The notes beneath the pieces were generated by a model, which was not told where the DNA came from, ran no database searches, and saw only the letters and a list, made by a program, of their open reading frames with translations. Below are positions 35,720-46,825 of a stretch of DNA of 64,000 nt, piece after piece. Position numbers and translations under genes: made by a program. Origin of the DNA: Triops longicaudatus (Eukaryota; Arthropoda; Branchiopoda; Notostraca; Triopsidae); the NCBI GenBank assembly GCA_022885665.1, contig JAGQDJ010000050.1, positions 124,001 to 188,000 of the forward strand, written 5' to 3'. Numbering within the stretch: position 1 is the first letter of the stretch; each line of letters opens with the position of its first letter.

Positions 35720-36735
35720 ATGATGACTGACGCTGGCTCTGAAACTTCCGACGTCCGTCGATACTTAAAAGTCGAGGGCAATGAAGGACGATGTAATGAT
35801 ATCCTGGTATTAAGTCCAGAAAGTGCATCATCGACTGTAGTATTCTTTGGTGGAGATATCCAGGTATACATTTACTTTTGAGAATCCTTGTCATCTTAAG
35901 ACTTTTGGAATGTCGAATATTTGTTTGTCTAGCATTTTCCTGAAGTGATGCTCAGTAATTCCGAAAACGGACGCTTTGTTGATTGGAACTTGGAGGCAAC
36001 GGCTCGAATTTTGGCAACGAAATTCCCCTCGTCTTCGATTGTGGTTATACTTCCCAGCAAGTATTATATTTAAATGTTGTTAGCCACAGTTACGGATAGG
36101 CTACTAATGAATTACAATTTAATCAGGATGTATCAGATGACATACAGTTGCTATTCGAATTTTATGGAGTTTAGCGATACTGGCATACCGAAACACCAAT
36201 GGAACTACGATGCTTTGAAGCACTTGAATATGCTGTTGAAAAACCTGGCAGGTTTAGCCGGTACCGCATCGCAAGGCAGCGTCAAGCTTGTTGGTTTCTC
36301 TAAAGGCTGTGTGGTGTTGAACCAGTTTTTGCATGAATTCCACTATTATCATTCGTTGTCGCCCAGCGCTGAACCTCCAGAAATTATGCAACGAACCGAA
36401 AGCATGTATTGGCTGGATGGTGGTCATTCCGGAGGAGGGAACACGTGGGTCACTTCGAAATCTATTTTGGAATCGTTCGCCACAAGAAGTACTGAAGTTC
36501 TTTATTACCTGAACTGTTTTAATAACTACCGATTTTTTTTTTTTCAGGAATTGAAGTTCATGTGCACGTAACACCTTATCAAATCAAGGATGAGCTACGA
36601 CCATGGATTGGCAGGGAAGAGAAGATGTTCCATTCAACCTTGCAAGACCTCCAAGTAGTAATTCGCAGAGTTATTCATTTCGAAGACGATCCACCTTCCA
36701 TTGAGTTCCATTTTGAAGTCTTGAAAAGGTTCTGA
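35720..36735 (+). CDS. C2orf69: C2orf69 homologue, predicted mitochondrial/cytosolic serine-hydrolase-like protein
   Basis: Four exons: 35720-35863, 35933-36060, 36127-36488, 36548-36735 (273 residues). Recognisable blocks are STVVFFGGDIQ, DWNLEATARILATKFPSSSI, WNYDALKHLNMLLKNL, VKLVGFSKGCVVLNQFLHEF, MYWLDGGHSGGGNTWVTS, VHVHVTPYQIKDELRPWIGR and PPSIEFHFEVLKRF. They follow the order of vertebrate C2orf69, whose loss causes a multisystem mitochondrial disorder. GFSKG is a G-x-S-x-G nucleophile elbow, supporting an alpha/beta-hydrolase fold. Substrate is not established in what I know. This protein is shorter than the human one and lacks an obvious N-terminal targeting extension, so either of the two adjacent ATGs (35720, 35723) may start it. 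It converges on PTRHD1, stops 80 bases apart. Confidence 0.92.
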
Positions 36736-36814
36736 AACTGTTAATGTGTGAGCTTTTTTTCTGCGAGGGGAAACTTCTGTATTTCTTTAATGAATACGAG
36801 CATTTACTTATTAC

Positions 36815-37257
36815 CTAAATTTTGCAAAGCTTAAATTTCTTGAAATATTGCTGCACTTCCGGTTTTGGATACGGTTTGCTAACCAAGCAAGTCGGAATGT
36901 TTTCAGGTTGCTCTATCCAAAGCTTATGGTCAATTTTCGCTTCTTTGAGCTTCTCTTCCAGCTTCCGTAGACTGGCTTCATCGGGAGCCTGAAAAAGTAG
37001 TAGTTCACATTTCGGAAAACTGGTTTAAGCAAAATTACTTCGAGTACGACTTTGTGCATGTTGTTCAGATCGGATAGATATGACTGTGTATTAGGATCGT
37101 TGTAAAAAAGGTGAGTCACGGCTGTACAAGCATGGCATGCTTGCGCTAGTAAAGCACCAGTTGGCCAGTTAAGAACTGTTTTCAAATCGGCACGGATCAC
37201 GACGTACTGGACGAATGCACTGCCTGGATTCATACCTGGCGCCAAATAAAAAAGCAT
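36815..37257 (-). CDS. PTRHD1: PTRHD1, peptidyl-tRNA hydrolase Pth2-like domain protein
   Basis: Two minus-strand exons: 37257-37039 and 36988-36815 (about 130 residues). Sequence blocks FVQYVVIRADLKTVLNWPTG, ALLAQACHACTAVTHL, LNNMHKVVLEAPDEASLRKL, IDHKLWIEQPENIPTCLVSK and PYPKPEVQQYFKKFKL follow animal PTRHD1. The fold is that of Pth2, which releases peptides from tRNA. Activity of PTRHD1 itself is less certain, while human variants cause a neurological disorder. The start could be the ATG at 37257 or the internal ATG in MNPGSAF. The sequence GGCGCCAG just before the latter could also be a splice acceptor from an upstream exon. Confidence 0.92.
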
Positions 37258-37666
37258 CGATTTAGAGCAAGCAGTTTCGGGAACTCGTATGAAAAGTCGA
37301 TCAAAACGTGGATTGGAGACAATTGTTTATTTTTTTCTGGAAAATAATATTGTTTAACACTGCTAAAAATTTTCAGTTGTATCTGCATAACAGAACTAAA
37401 CAAGGATCTAAATAATAATTATTTAAAGTCAAATATTGCAGTGATTGTGGGAAGTCTTCAACCATGCTTAACGCCACCATTGACTAGTCACGTACTTTTT
37501 TCTCTTGCAGTATTTTTTCGATAAACCAGTCAAACTTTTTCACTGTAAATATTAAGTAAAGTGTGTTAGACTTATCAGACCACAGCAGTCTGTGAACACA
37601 AATAAGGCAGTCTCAGTTGCCGGCTTCTGCCAATCGCAGTGAAGTATTCAACGCGGTAAATTTAAA
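37258..37666. promoter_or_regulatory. Divergent flank between PTRHD1 and NTAQ1
   Basis: About 409 bases separate the PTRHD1 start (minus) from the NTAQ1 start (plus). Both promoters should be here. No clear core elements or repeats are visible. Confidence 0.4.
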
Positions 37667-38445
37667 ATGCTTGGTATACCGGCAGCTCAAGACTGCACAT
37701 ACACAGCATGCTATTGGTGAGTTGTCATTTTTAATATATAAAAATCTAATTTAATTTTCTAGCGAAGAGAATGTCTGGCAGCTTTGTGACAAAGTCGATA
37801 CGGAGAACCCAGAGCTTGGAGAAAATTGTTTTGCCGTGTTCATATCAAACGCTGTAAGAGTTGTGCCATTATGGAAGCAAAAGGCGGGCAAAGATGAGGA
37901 TGGCTTAGTTATATGGGTATTCTGTAATCTTAGCTAAAAAAACATACTAATGCAATTTTCTTAGGACTACCATGTGATATTTCTAGTACAAAACACGGAC
38001 TCTTCGTGGGTATACGACCTAGATACCAAACTTGCGTTCCCGGTACCATTTATGGAATATATTGACGAAGCCGTTAGGAATGAAGACGATATTCTGCCAC
38101 AGTATCATAGGTAGCAATGTCATTATATAGTCGTATACAAGTTATACTTTGGCTCATTTGTAGGTTTTTCCGCGTAATTCCCGCAAAATTGTACCTCGAG
38201 ACTTTTGCGTCGGACAGAAGTCATATGAAGAAAGATGGCGAGTGGCTGAAAGAACCACCGAGCTACCCTCCAATTCACACTGCCGGTAACAAAGGAAGAA
38301 AAAATGCTGAAATTTTGTAATCATGAATCTTTGTGTACTAGAAAACGTTCACAATCTGGACAGTTTCATCGATATGACGGTCGGCACTGGTTACGGTGAC
38401 GTATTAAGCTTACGTGAATTTCGAAGCAGGTTTTCAACAACATAA
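37667..38445 (+). CDS. NTAQ1: Protein N-terminal glutamine amidohydrolase
   Basis: Five exons: 37667-37716, 37763-37916, 37965-38110, 38164-38285, 38342-38445 (191 residues). It reads YTACYCEENVWQLCDKV, then CFAVFISNAVRVVPLWKQKA, VIWDYHVIFLVQ, WVYDLDTKLAFPVPF, FRVIPAKLYLETFASDRSHM and EPPSYPPIHTA. The catalytic Cys-His-Asp triad of the family is present in CYCEENVW, WDYHV and YDLDT. NTAQ1 converts N-terminal Gln to Glu, feeding the Arg/N-degron pathway in the cytosol and nucleus. Length equals the usual 190-210 residues. All splice sites are canonical and the phase is continuous. Confidence 0.96.
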
Positions 38446-38859
38446 TACAGTAAATCGTCACGTAATCATTCAACCAATTGCCGCAAACCCAACATTCAGT
38501 AGCGTGTGAGACCTTTCTGTCTAACCTACAATTTCTTGCCACGGCAGCAAGAGTATCTTTGGATCCCTTCTTATCAATCATTTTGGGAATATAGAACTGT
38601 CATCAGCGAAACGCAAATATGTATTTGACTCGGACTAACAACGTCTCATGTTGCTCTTAGAGAACCCCATCCGCAAAATCTTAAGTTCATTACTTTACAA
38701 ATACCCAACAGTAGAAAATAGTGCCCTGTATTAACTTATGTGGTGCTAATTAGGAACCGGTCTTTTTTCAATCGAGCGGCTTCATAATTATCACCTATAT
38801 ACCGCGAGGTGGTGTTGTAGTGCTACAAGCCACAAACTTTTAAAATACAAGAAATAAAC
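38446..38859. other. Intergenic interval between NTAQ1 and the RNF180-like gene
   Basis: AT-rich, no exon or repeat recognised. It presumably contains the upstream flank of the small zinc-protein gene. Confidence 0.4.
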
Positions 38860-39279
38860 ATGGAAAACAAACCCATGAAATGCCGTGTTTGTCGACATAT
38901 ATTACTGGAAACCCCACTGGAAGCTGTTGTGAATAGCCACGGTACAGAAAAATTATCTAATACTGATGACCCATGCAGTGATACAAACCTATTTTACTTG
39001 AAAGAAGAGAGCTTACCTTCATGGATCAACTCAATGGTGCAAGAGGTAAGCAATTATTTTCGGCAAATTATATATCGTAAAAAAAAACAATAATAATTAT
39101 AGTCAGGCTGGACGAAAGGAAAGCTCAAGTGTCCTAACCCATCCTGTACTTCCCGTGTTGGTTCTTTTGACTTTGTATCACCCATCAAATGCACGTGCAA
39201 CCAATTCGTTGTTCCTTCCGTCCACCTGGTATCCAGTAAAGTCGATTGGGTGCCTTTGTCGGTGTTTCATCGGACATGA
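38860..39279 (+). CDS. Small cysteine-rich protein like the N-terminal domain of RNF180, without a RING
   Basis: Two exons: 38860-39045 and 39103-39279 (120 residues). The protein begins MENKPMKCRVCRHILLE and continues DDPCSDTNLFYL, SLPSWINSMVQESGWTKGKL, CPNPSCTSRVGSFDFVSPIK and CTCNQFVVPSVHLVSSKVDW. Paired CxxC-type cysteines at the start, middle and CTC suggest one or two zinc sites. The pattern 'lPsWI...gWTkGKLkCP...G.F.FvS..kC.C......vHL..SkvD' resembles the N-terminal part of RNF180 and, more distantly, the zinc-binding tail of DUSP12. No RING domain or membrane anchor follows before the stop. Whether it is a stand-alone family member or a truncated RNF180 gene cannot be told here. Function is unknown; a ubiquitin-related or substrate-binding role is only a guess. 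Confidence 0.68.
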
Positions 39280-40258
39280 ACCTAGCAATACATGGAATTC
39301 TTATATTCAAAGCTATAACCATTGCTTTCCCTTGGCCTAACGCTACTTTACTGCACGCTTTACTTTCAGTTCAGCTGAATGGCATTATACGTGATTAAGG
39401 TCAGTACCGACTTTGTTGTTGTGAATGCGAAGACTGTTGGGTATTTTAGTTGAAATATGAGACGAAGACATTCGTAAGCTCTAGAATACTTCCGTACTCT
39501 CAATCATCGCTATACGTACGTACTGTTATACTGGAAACCAATTTTAACGGAAATAATTACGTTCTCTCGACTGTGCCATTGTTTTATTTCGAAATAAACG
39601 TCAGTTTCCTTCGTAGTTTAAGGGTTCCGCCATTCATTACTACTTTACAGATCACTTGCATAAGGCGGCGTAGCCTACATCTCTATATACCTGCCGTGTC
39701 GTCTTCGTGTTGATTTTCAAGTCATATCCTCCCCGCACCTGAGCATTTCACGGTATGCGTGACCCATAACCGCAGGCCAGCGACGGACCTTATTTTAATA
39801 CCTGCTCGCTTGTGAGCGACCTGCATTGAAACTGGATTCTTTTTCAGAGTCTTCATTTTGGCGATGCGAAATCTGGTACTTTTTTCTTCGCCTGGAACGA
39901 TAAGCGTCGTATTGGTCCATGCAAAAGCGTTTAATGAACGAACACGTTCGCAAAAAACGGTTCTCGCAATAAGTGACAGGTAAAGACCTATTTCCGCTAA
40001 CATTCTTGCGCCAGCAGGGGTTTACTCTCTGGTAAGGCATCCACAATTTCACAAGCTACATTTATGTTGCCAAGAAAACATGTTTGTAGTTAAAGTTCGC
40101 ATGCTATGTTATGGTTACCAGCTGAGAAGTCGTTGAGAAAGGTTCGTTCGTGACCGGATTTTTACGGAGACCGAGGGGTGTCAAGGGACGAAGGCACTCA
40201 GCTAAGCCTATTCACTTATGAATGGGAACAAAACTTGACAGAACCGTTGGTGTCTGTC

Positions 40259-40286
<28 letters not shown>
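40259..40286. repeat. Poly(A) homopolymer tract
   Basis: A run of roughly 28 consecutive A residues after TGTC. No retroelement body or target duplication could be seen around it, so I treat it as a simple repeat. Confidence 0.85.
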
Positions 40287-40289
<3 letters not shown>

Positions 40290-40833
40290 GCTAATACGGA
40301 CCTAGATATGTTTAGAGGTCACTGATCGACTGACAAAACGTGCGGCAGAGAAACGGTAGGCAGTGGGATTAGTGATTTTCTCCTTAAAGCAGTTTTTGAA
40401 ATGATGACTATCGCGCCTGCATACCTGTTCAGTTCTCTAAATAATGCACCTGAGACCTAAATTCTAGTAAAGGTCGTTTGTATTTTATTTTATTTACGTA
40501 ATAGCTTACCATTTTGACATGTCCATTGCGAGGAAGAGTACTGCGAATCCTATAGTGGATAATAAATTTCTAGTTACATGTTTTTTTAATTTTAAAATCA
40601 TCTAGAAAAAGGTATTGCGAATAAACAAATACAATTGACTGTTCCCTTAAATATGTTGGTATTAAGTTTGTCACACGTTTCCGAAGAAACCCGTGTGTAA
40701 GACAAGCCACGTTTGGTTCATTTGATGCTTAGCAAATTGAAAGTGGTCCAGGATACAAATAGAGTATTACTGCATAAGGTAACCCGCATTAGACAACAAC
40801 ACATCAAGATATGCGCGCTCGGTACGTTTTTTT

Positions 40834-40838
<5 letters not shown>

Positions 40839-40888
<50 letters not shown>
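40839..40888. repeat. (GT)n dinucleotide microsatellite
   Basis: About 25 uninterrupted GT units preceded by a T run. Likely length-polymorphic; no function visible. Confidence 0.9.
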
Positions 40889-40895
<7 letters not shown>

Positions 40896-41608
40896 TGTAT
40901 GTGTTCATAGCCTGGTAAGACTGGACGGTAGACGGAATCACAACCTAAATGGGAACCGTGGTGCTTAAGTGCGAAGTTAACCCAGCAAAAAGGAAAAAAA
41001 AAGGCCATAAGGGAAGGTCTTCGTAGCCTTCAGCAATAACCCAACCTGGTTCTCTGTCTATGGCCGCTGCTTCAACGACAGAAGGTAAACTGGTGGTTAT
41101 TCTTGCATGGGGCTTCGAAGCACTTACGCGTGTAAATGTTTGACACTCCAGCATACAGATAACAGTGTACTGTACAACTGTGTAAATTACTCATTTCGTT
41201 GAACCGTCTCAAGTGTTTAGTGATTAAGCTTTTATCGTTTCCTGTACCTCACTAAATATGCCGCAACACACAGTGCAATCTCCTTTTGCATACCAGAGTA
41301 GCACGCGAAGAAACCGAGTTTGAGACTCCCGGCTTCGTTTTGGGTAGTCAACTTTTCGTGACCAACATGAGCGAACCATTTAAGGAATCAAGCAAGTGTA
41401 CGCGTTCCTCGACAGCCTTTCTCGGAATTTAAACTTTAAGTGCTTTTATATGTGAACTGTTTTTGCCGCAAAACGAGACTTCCGGTTGAATGTAGGGGTG
41501 TAAGAAGTATTCGGCGTTAGAAGTCCGTGTTTCAACCTTACGGGAGTTACAGTTCTAGCCTGAGAACCTAATTGTCCCAAACTTGAATATACAGTAATAT
41601 CCTGAAAA

Positions 41609-44600
41609 ATGCCTGCTCTATGTCAGAATTTTGGTGAAAATGCTTGGCGAAAGGACTTGTGCAGTAACTGTTTCAAATCCAAAGCAGAACATAACCAGGG
41701 CAACACAGCAGGTGAAGACGCTTCATGCCCAATGCCCGACCCACCACCGATGGTTGTACATTTTCGAGAACGCAAACCATCCGAACCCTTGCTAAACGGA
41801 TCACATTTGGTTAACAAACCAAAAAGCATATTGCGAATAAATATAACGAGCAACAAGAAAGAACGAAAAGTGGACTTCAAGGCGGAAGCCATCGAGATTA
41901 TCGGCTATGGCGGGGACGATGTTGCAGAAGTGGACGACTGGGCTAGTTCTCCCACACTTTCGCAACCCGAGAGCGAAGACGAGGTCGAACTTAGCGAACC
42001 CGAAAAGGAATGGCAAAAAGAAACACGTAAGAACACACTTTTTAACTCGGCCAAGCAAAACTTGTTGGGAGGTACAGTGAAAGCATTTACCTCTCACGGA
42101 ATGTCAAATATGGCCGATAGCCCCGGTTCTGTAGGCAGCGCACCCAAACCTTTATTAGTGGAAATCAGACCCTTTGGCCAGACGAATTTGGCCCCGCCAA
42201 AATTGACCAACCACCTTTTCTCACCGAAGCAGGAAGAACAACTTAATGCTAAACCCTTCCGGACAAACACTCCATTAGTGGTTGCCAAATCTATCAGCAC
42301 TACGGCAATTGTACCGGAGCCAGTTGAGCTACCAAAAGATAAGGAACCAACGCCTGAGTTTATCATTGCTTCGGATAGTATGCCACCTGCATTGCCCACT
42401 ACCCCACCACCAGCTTTAGAAGCTTTAAAAGTTGCCAAAGCGACTTTTCTGCACGAAGTACTGGAAGAAGAATGCCCGAAAGCCAAACTTATCCGCAAAC
42501 CACCCATCTTGAAAGAAAAACCAAAGATCTTTGTTAAATTAAGCCGCACTGAATCCATAAACGCTGATTCGGATCAGGAATCGGGAATTGACTCCCCGTC
42601 ACCTTCTTCCGAAGAAATACTTCAACCAGAAGAAAACTCAAGCGACGTTTTTACAAGCAACGAATCCCCATTACCGAATAACGAAATCCAAATTGACGCT
42701 CTGTCATTGCTAGCTGCAAATGGTACCCCGTGTGTAGTAACCAAGGGACAAGAGTCGTCACTTGAATTCCTCCCAGTTGCACTGAACAGTGCTACGGAAG
42801 AAGTGGAGACACAAGAAAAAAGTGCTCTAGAAAGACTGGACAGGCTTTTCATACCTGAGACAAACTCAAGTTTAACCGAAAACCGTCCAACTCTGCCACT
42901 TATAAAAACCCACTCCGCTCCACCCATCCCAAGTAGTCCGCTGACAACGTCTACGACTCCAACCCCTCCTCAGCGGCAAAAAGCGCTAAGGTCACCCTCG
43001 TTTAAGCCAGTAGGCAAAGACAGCTCGACACCACCGAACAAAATCGCTTCGTTGGTACCGGGTTGGGATTCACGAAATGAAGACACCCCCTCAAAGTCGG
43101 CTAAACTTGTTTCAGAAATCAAGGACAGAATAAAAACTTCTGCTGTTACTAGTACGGATTTGTCCAAGCTAAATTTCGAGTCTGCTCGCGCAAGTATCGC
43201 CGAATCTTTGGCATTTCATAGACTCCAAACTCGGGCCAGTTCAGGTAAACGCCAAGCTCCATTACCGCCTAAAGAGGACAGCAAAGTTAGCAAACAAGTA
43301 GAGGTTCATGTCGCAGTTGAAACTGAGAGTTGTCCTCCAGTACCGGATCCACAAGAAAAAGTATCTTCACTAAGCATCGAAAATAATTCAACAGTTTCTA
43401 CAAAAGAGAGTAAAAGCGAACCAGTTTCGGTGGCAGAAGTACTGACCAAAAGTACTGTAATTGAAGATGCCATTATTGCCATTCAGCCAGAACCTGTTCA
43501 AGCCGTGAAGCTGTATTCCTCATTCAAGGGAGATCGTACGCATCACAGTGCACTTGGCTCCACTTTATCGCTGGACTCCATGCTCCCGAATGACAGCGTA
43601 GCGTATAACCCGTTCGTTTCGCATGACAAATGGACTGTAAAGGAAGATTGTCAGCCAAGATCCTTATCTCTTACCCGGGTTGATGATAGCATGTCTAATG
43701 AGCATGTAACACCCTCCAAGCCGCATGTGTCAGTAAAGTCTATGCTCAAGCAAAAAGCAACAAGTATTTTTACCTCGACTCCCGTTGCTAGTACCAAAAT
43801 TCGTGGCGAACGAACGCCAAATGGCAGAGTTTCGCGAGCTGACTGGCGCAACAATGACAGGAAGGACTCGAAAGAGAAAGAGAAAGGCTCTTTTATGCGA
43901 AGATGGTTTAAAATTGGCACTAGCAGCAACAGTGGCAGCAACCGTCAAGAAGAAATTAAGGAACAGCCCAAAACACGTCCTATAATTCTACACCCACTTG
44001 ACTTCCATGCCACGAATGTGCAAGTCGTAGCTGATGCCAAACAGAGAGCGGTTACCGAAACTAGTCTCGGGAACAGTTCCTCTGACCCTCCTCCCAATGC
44101 CATATACTCCGATTGTTCCCACTCCTTTTCGTCCGATACGTCCTGTGACACTAGCGTGTCCGGAACTAACGGTTCGGAATTAGCACCGGAGTCGAAAACA
44201 TCTCATGATGGCTCGTTACAGTGGCAAAGTTCAATCACGAACTCTTCAGGTACCATTGTCTAACGCTTAGCACTTATATGTATGATCTCATCTGACCTCA
44301 TATCCGCAGGTCGCCCTAAACCACCGCCTCCTCCTCGGGTGTACTCGTTGGAAAGTGGTAAACCCAATCGACCTCCGCCTCCGAACTTAGCTACCAAGGC
44401 TTGTGTGTACGCAAATTTGGGCGATGTGCGGCAAGGGTTAACCCCGAGGAAGCCGGAACGATCTGCTAGCATGAGAATCCAGAGTGATACCAAAGTATTT
44501 ATGTCTACCAATTACCAACTACAATTTGTGTTACCAATTACCATTTATTTATACCAAGACTATTTATGTCCCTAAGCACCCTGAATGGCGAAACCATGGA

Positions 44601-46503
44601 CTTCTAAGCAAGATTCTTGATTTAGCTAGTGAGATTCATTTACATGTAATGCCAACCGGAACATGCCTCTTCTTGTCAGTAGCTATAGAAGGTAAAGACC
44701 TTGCAAGCTTATCTTGTTGTGGTCAAGGACGACCATTACGAAGCTGCATCAGTCTCCGTGGTTTCGCCTTCTGGAAAAAAATAATACTTTCGTATATGTT
44801 TAATTTGAAGTAAACAACAAGCGTGGCTCGTCGGGTTATGTAGGGTTTGAGTTTAAAATGTAACCTTATGTAAACATTTCTATCAAAATTAACAAAGTAT
44901 TCTGAGGACTTTTATTTATTTTTCAAAATTTTACATTCCATTTCAATATTATCCCTCTTTTATAGTTTTGATGTATAAGCTTTATTACTCTTCTAGGAAA
45001 ATAGCTACGAGCAAATAATACCCACAAATAAACAGAACTCAGCGGTGAAAGAACACATTACGGACGATGGATATATAATTCCGGGATCAATGAGAGCCAA
45101 ATCGGAGAGATTGCGACCCGGGCCCCATCGACACAGTTTAATTAGTTTTGTGTCATCCCGTACCAAAGACCAAGTAGGTCACATTTTATGCAAATTAATT
45201 CTACGCTTTTCTCAATATGAACTTGCCTCTGTTCGAAATTCGCAGGAAATCTCCAGTCCGTTGAACAGTTTGGAAAGCTCATATGGGGCTGTAACAGAAG
45301 CTAACCGTATGGCGCTTATTAAGATATTGGATCAAGTAGGTTTCTCTCTCAATATTGCATGCACACCTGTACTCCAAATTCCCTCCCTTTAAAAGTATAG
45401 GGTATTTTCCGATCTGCCCTTCTTCCTTTTACTCCTCTACCTTATGTTTTCCAGTCAGCTGTATTTGCGCGATGAGAAAGTCCCTACGATCACCCGAAAG
45501 TTGTGTGAAAGTTTGTTACGCACCCTCTCCCAACCTAAAACAGAAATCTTTGCATATTGACCTGTTTCTGTAATGACTTCATGTCCACATCTTTTGTTAT
45601 TTGCAGAATGCCAAGTGTTGCGTGCCCCCAAAAGATTATTCAGCTTTAAAGGAAAGCGAAATTCGATGGAGCGATTTCGAGTCAGTCCAAAAGCTTTCCG
45701 AGGAAGACAGTCATTTGTGGGCAAAAGGAGTCCTCAAAGGCTTGCCCGTTTCGCTGTGCATAGAAAACGCGTCTTCACAAGTGAAAAAGCCTTCATTTGA
45801 CTTTGTCATTCAACCGATAATGCATTTCAAAGACTATGTACCCGACGATATCTGGAGCCGTGAATACGGTAGTATAACTTCGAGAAATTTGTGTGCCTTA
45901 CTTAGATTTTGATTCTCAGGTCGTGTTAATGTTTTCCTGCCTGTGAATTTGATAAAACTTACGGATATCCAGCCAACAAGGAATCGTCAAGCGTGCGAAT
46001 TGGGTCTTTTGCAAGTGTTCTACATATGGGAATGGGCCGAACAACAACACATACGTTTTAATCCGGATCATATTCTCTTCACCTTGACGGAGAGTGGTGA
46101 CTACCGTGCCGTACAGTTAGGATACAAACTGGAAAAAGACAAGGCAACATTGAGTACCGAAGCTAACCCATCGACTCCAACTTTTGCGTCTTATATACAT
46201 GGGCTTCGAGATCGTCTTCATATTGTCGATCAGCTACCGGTGAATTTAGGGTTGGAGTCGTGCAAAAATGCGCTAGAATTTTTACTCTTTGGCCCTAGCG
46301 ATCACAAAGACATCGATAACTTGGAAGGGTTTGAACGCTGGATGAACTTAACCCGAGCTCAAACGTTGCATGATTTTATTTGCTCTCGTGGCTTTGGGCC
46401 CGGTGAGCTGAGGCTTGAAGAGGAATTGCGCATGACGTTTCTCGTCCGTGTGTGCCCAGAAATTTTACTACAGTCTCACAACATTTTGAATAACCTTTTG
46501 TAA
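41609..46503 (+). CDS. PEAK/PRAG (NKF3-family) scaffold pseudokinase
   Basis: Six exons in phase: 41609-44249, 44310-44494, 44997-45173, 45246-45335, 45607-45868, 45920-46503 (about 1314 residues). The start (ALCQNFGENAWRKDLCSNCF, then KSKAEH) matches the Cys-rich N-terminal motif of PEAK1 and PRAG1. An 880-residue disordered region with Pro-rich and Ser/Thr-rich stretches follows. A tyrosine-motif region has RPKPPPPPRVYSLE, KACVYANLGDV and DDGYIIPGS. The C-terminal pseudokinase begins IRWSDFESVQKL; its catalytic-loop equivalent reads HIRFNPDHILF with no catalytic Asp, and no DFG is seen. The end (LEFLLFGPS, FERWMNLTRAQTLHDFI, LRLEEELRMTFLVRVCPEIL) fits the helical extension that dimerises PEAK proteins. 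Family members recruit Csk, Shc, Grb2 and CrkII and act at the cytoskeleton. The start ATG is the one giving the family N-terminus. Confidence 0.85.
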
Positions 46504-46656
46504 GCCATGATTGCAACTATTCTCTTACGCGTTAGCGCTTGAACAAGTAGTTTACTCCAATAATAATACTATGTAATAATTGTTAATACAGAGAAGTCGA
46601 CAACACGACTTTTGTTATTTCGTATACCAAATTTGTGCGTTAGGAAGTGTTTATTG

Positions 46657-46825
46657 CAGGGGCGCAGCTAGGAATTTTTTTTCGGGGGGAGGGGGGAGGA
46701 CAACTTTTTCTTGATGCTGCCACTGAGCTTACTTGCACACAAGAAAATAATTACGGGGGGGGGGGGGGGNNNNNNNNNNNNNNNNNAATAATTACGGGGG
46801 GGGGGGGGCCTTCGCTGCGCCCCTG
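46657..46825. mobile_element. hAT-like MITE interrupted by an assembly gap
   Basis: It starts CAGGGGCGCAGCTAGG and ends CCTTCGCTGCGCCCCTG, whose reverse complement is CAGGGGCGCAGCGAAGG. A perfect 8-bp direct repeat GTTTATTG flanks it (46649-46656 and 46826-46833). The interior contains long G runs and 17 N. Size in the assembly is 169 bp, but the true size is unknown because of the gap. The 8-bp duplication and CAG...CTG ends place it with hAT-derived elements. Confidence 0.85.
46770..46786. other. Assembly gap (17 N)
   Basis: Seventeen undetermined bases between two poly-G runs inside the MITE. The words AATAATTACGGGGG precede and follow the gap, suggesting the assembler placed the same sequence twice. 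Confidence 0.95.

Larger units (their letters stand above)
39280..41608. other. Long 5' flank of the PEAK-like gene with simple repeats
   Basis: No exon is recognised in 2.3 kb. A run of about 28 A occurs at 40259-40286 and a (GT)n tract at about 40839-40888. The rest is unique and AT-rich and presumably includes promoter and leader of the downstream gene. Confidence 0.4.

Noticed and set aside
40713..41008. Frames encoding Cys-Val or Thr-His repeats
   Set aside because: They are read through the (GT)n microsatellite.
41623..44151. Minus-strand frames opposite the PEAK-like first exon
   Set aside because: Shadows of an 880-codon frame; no splice structure or family resemblance.
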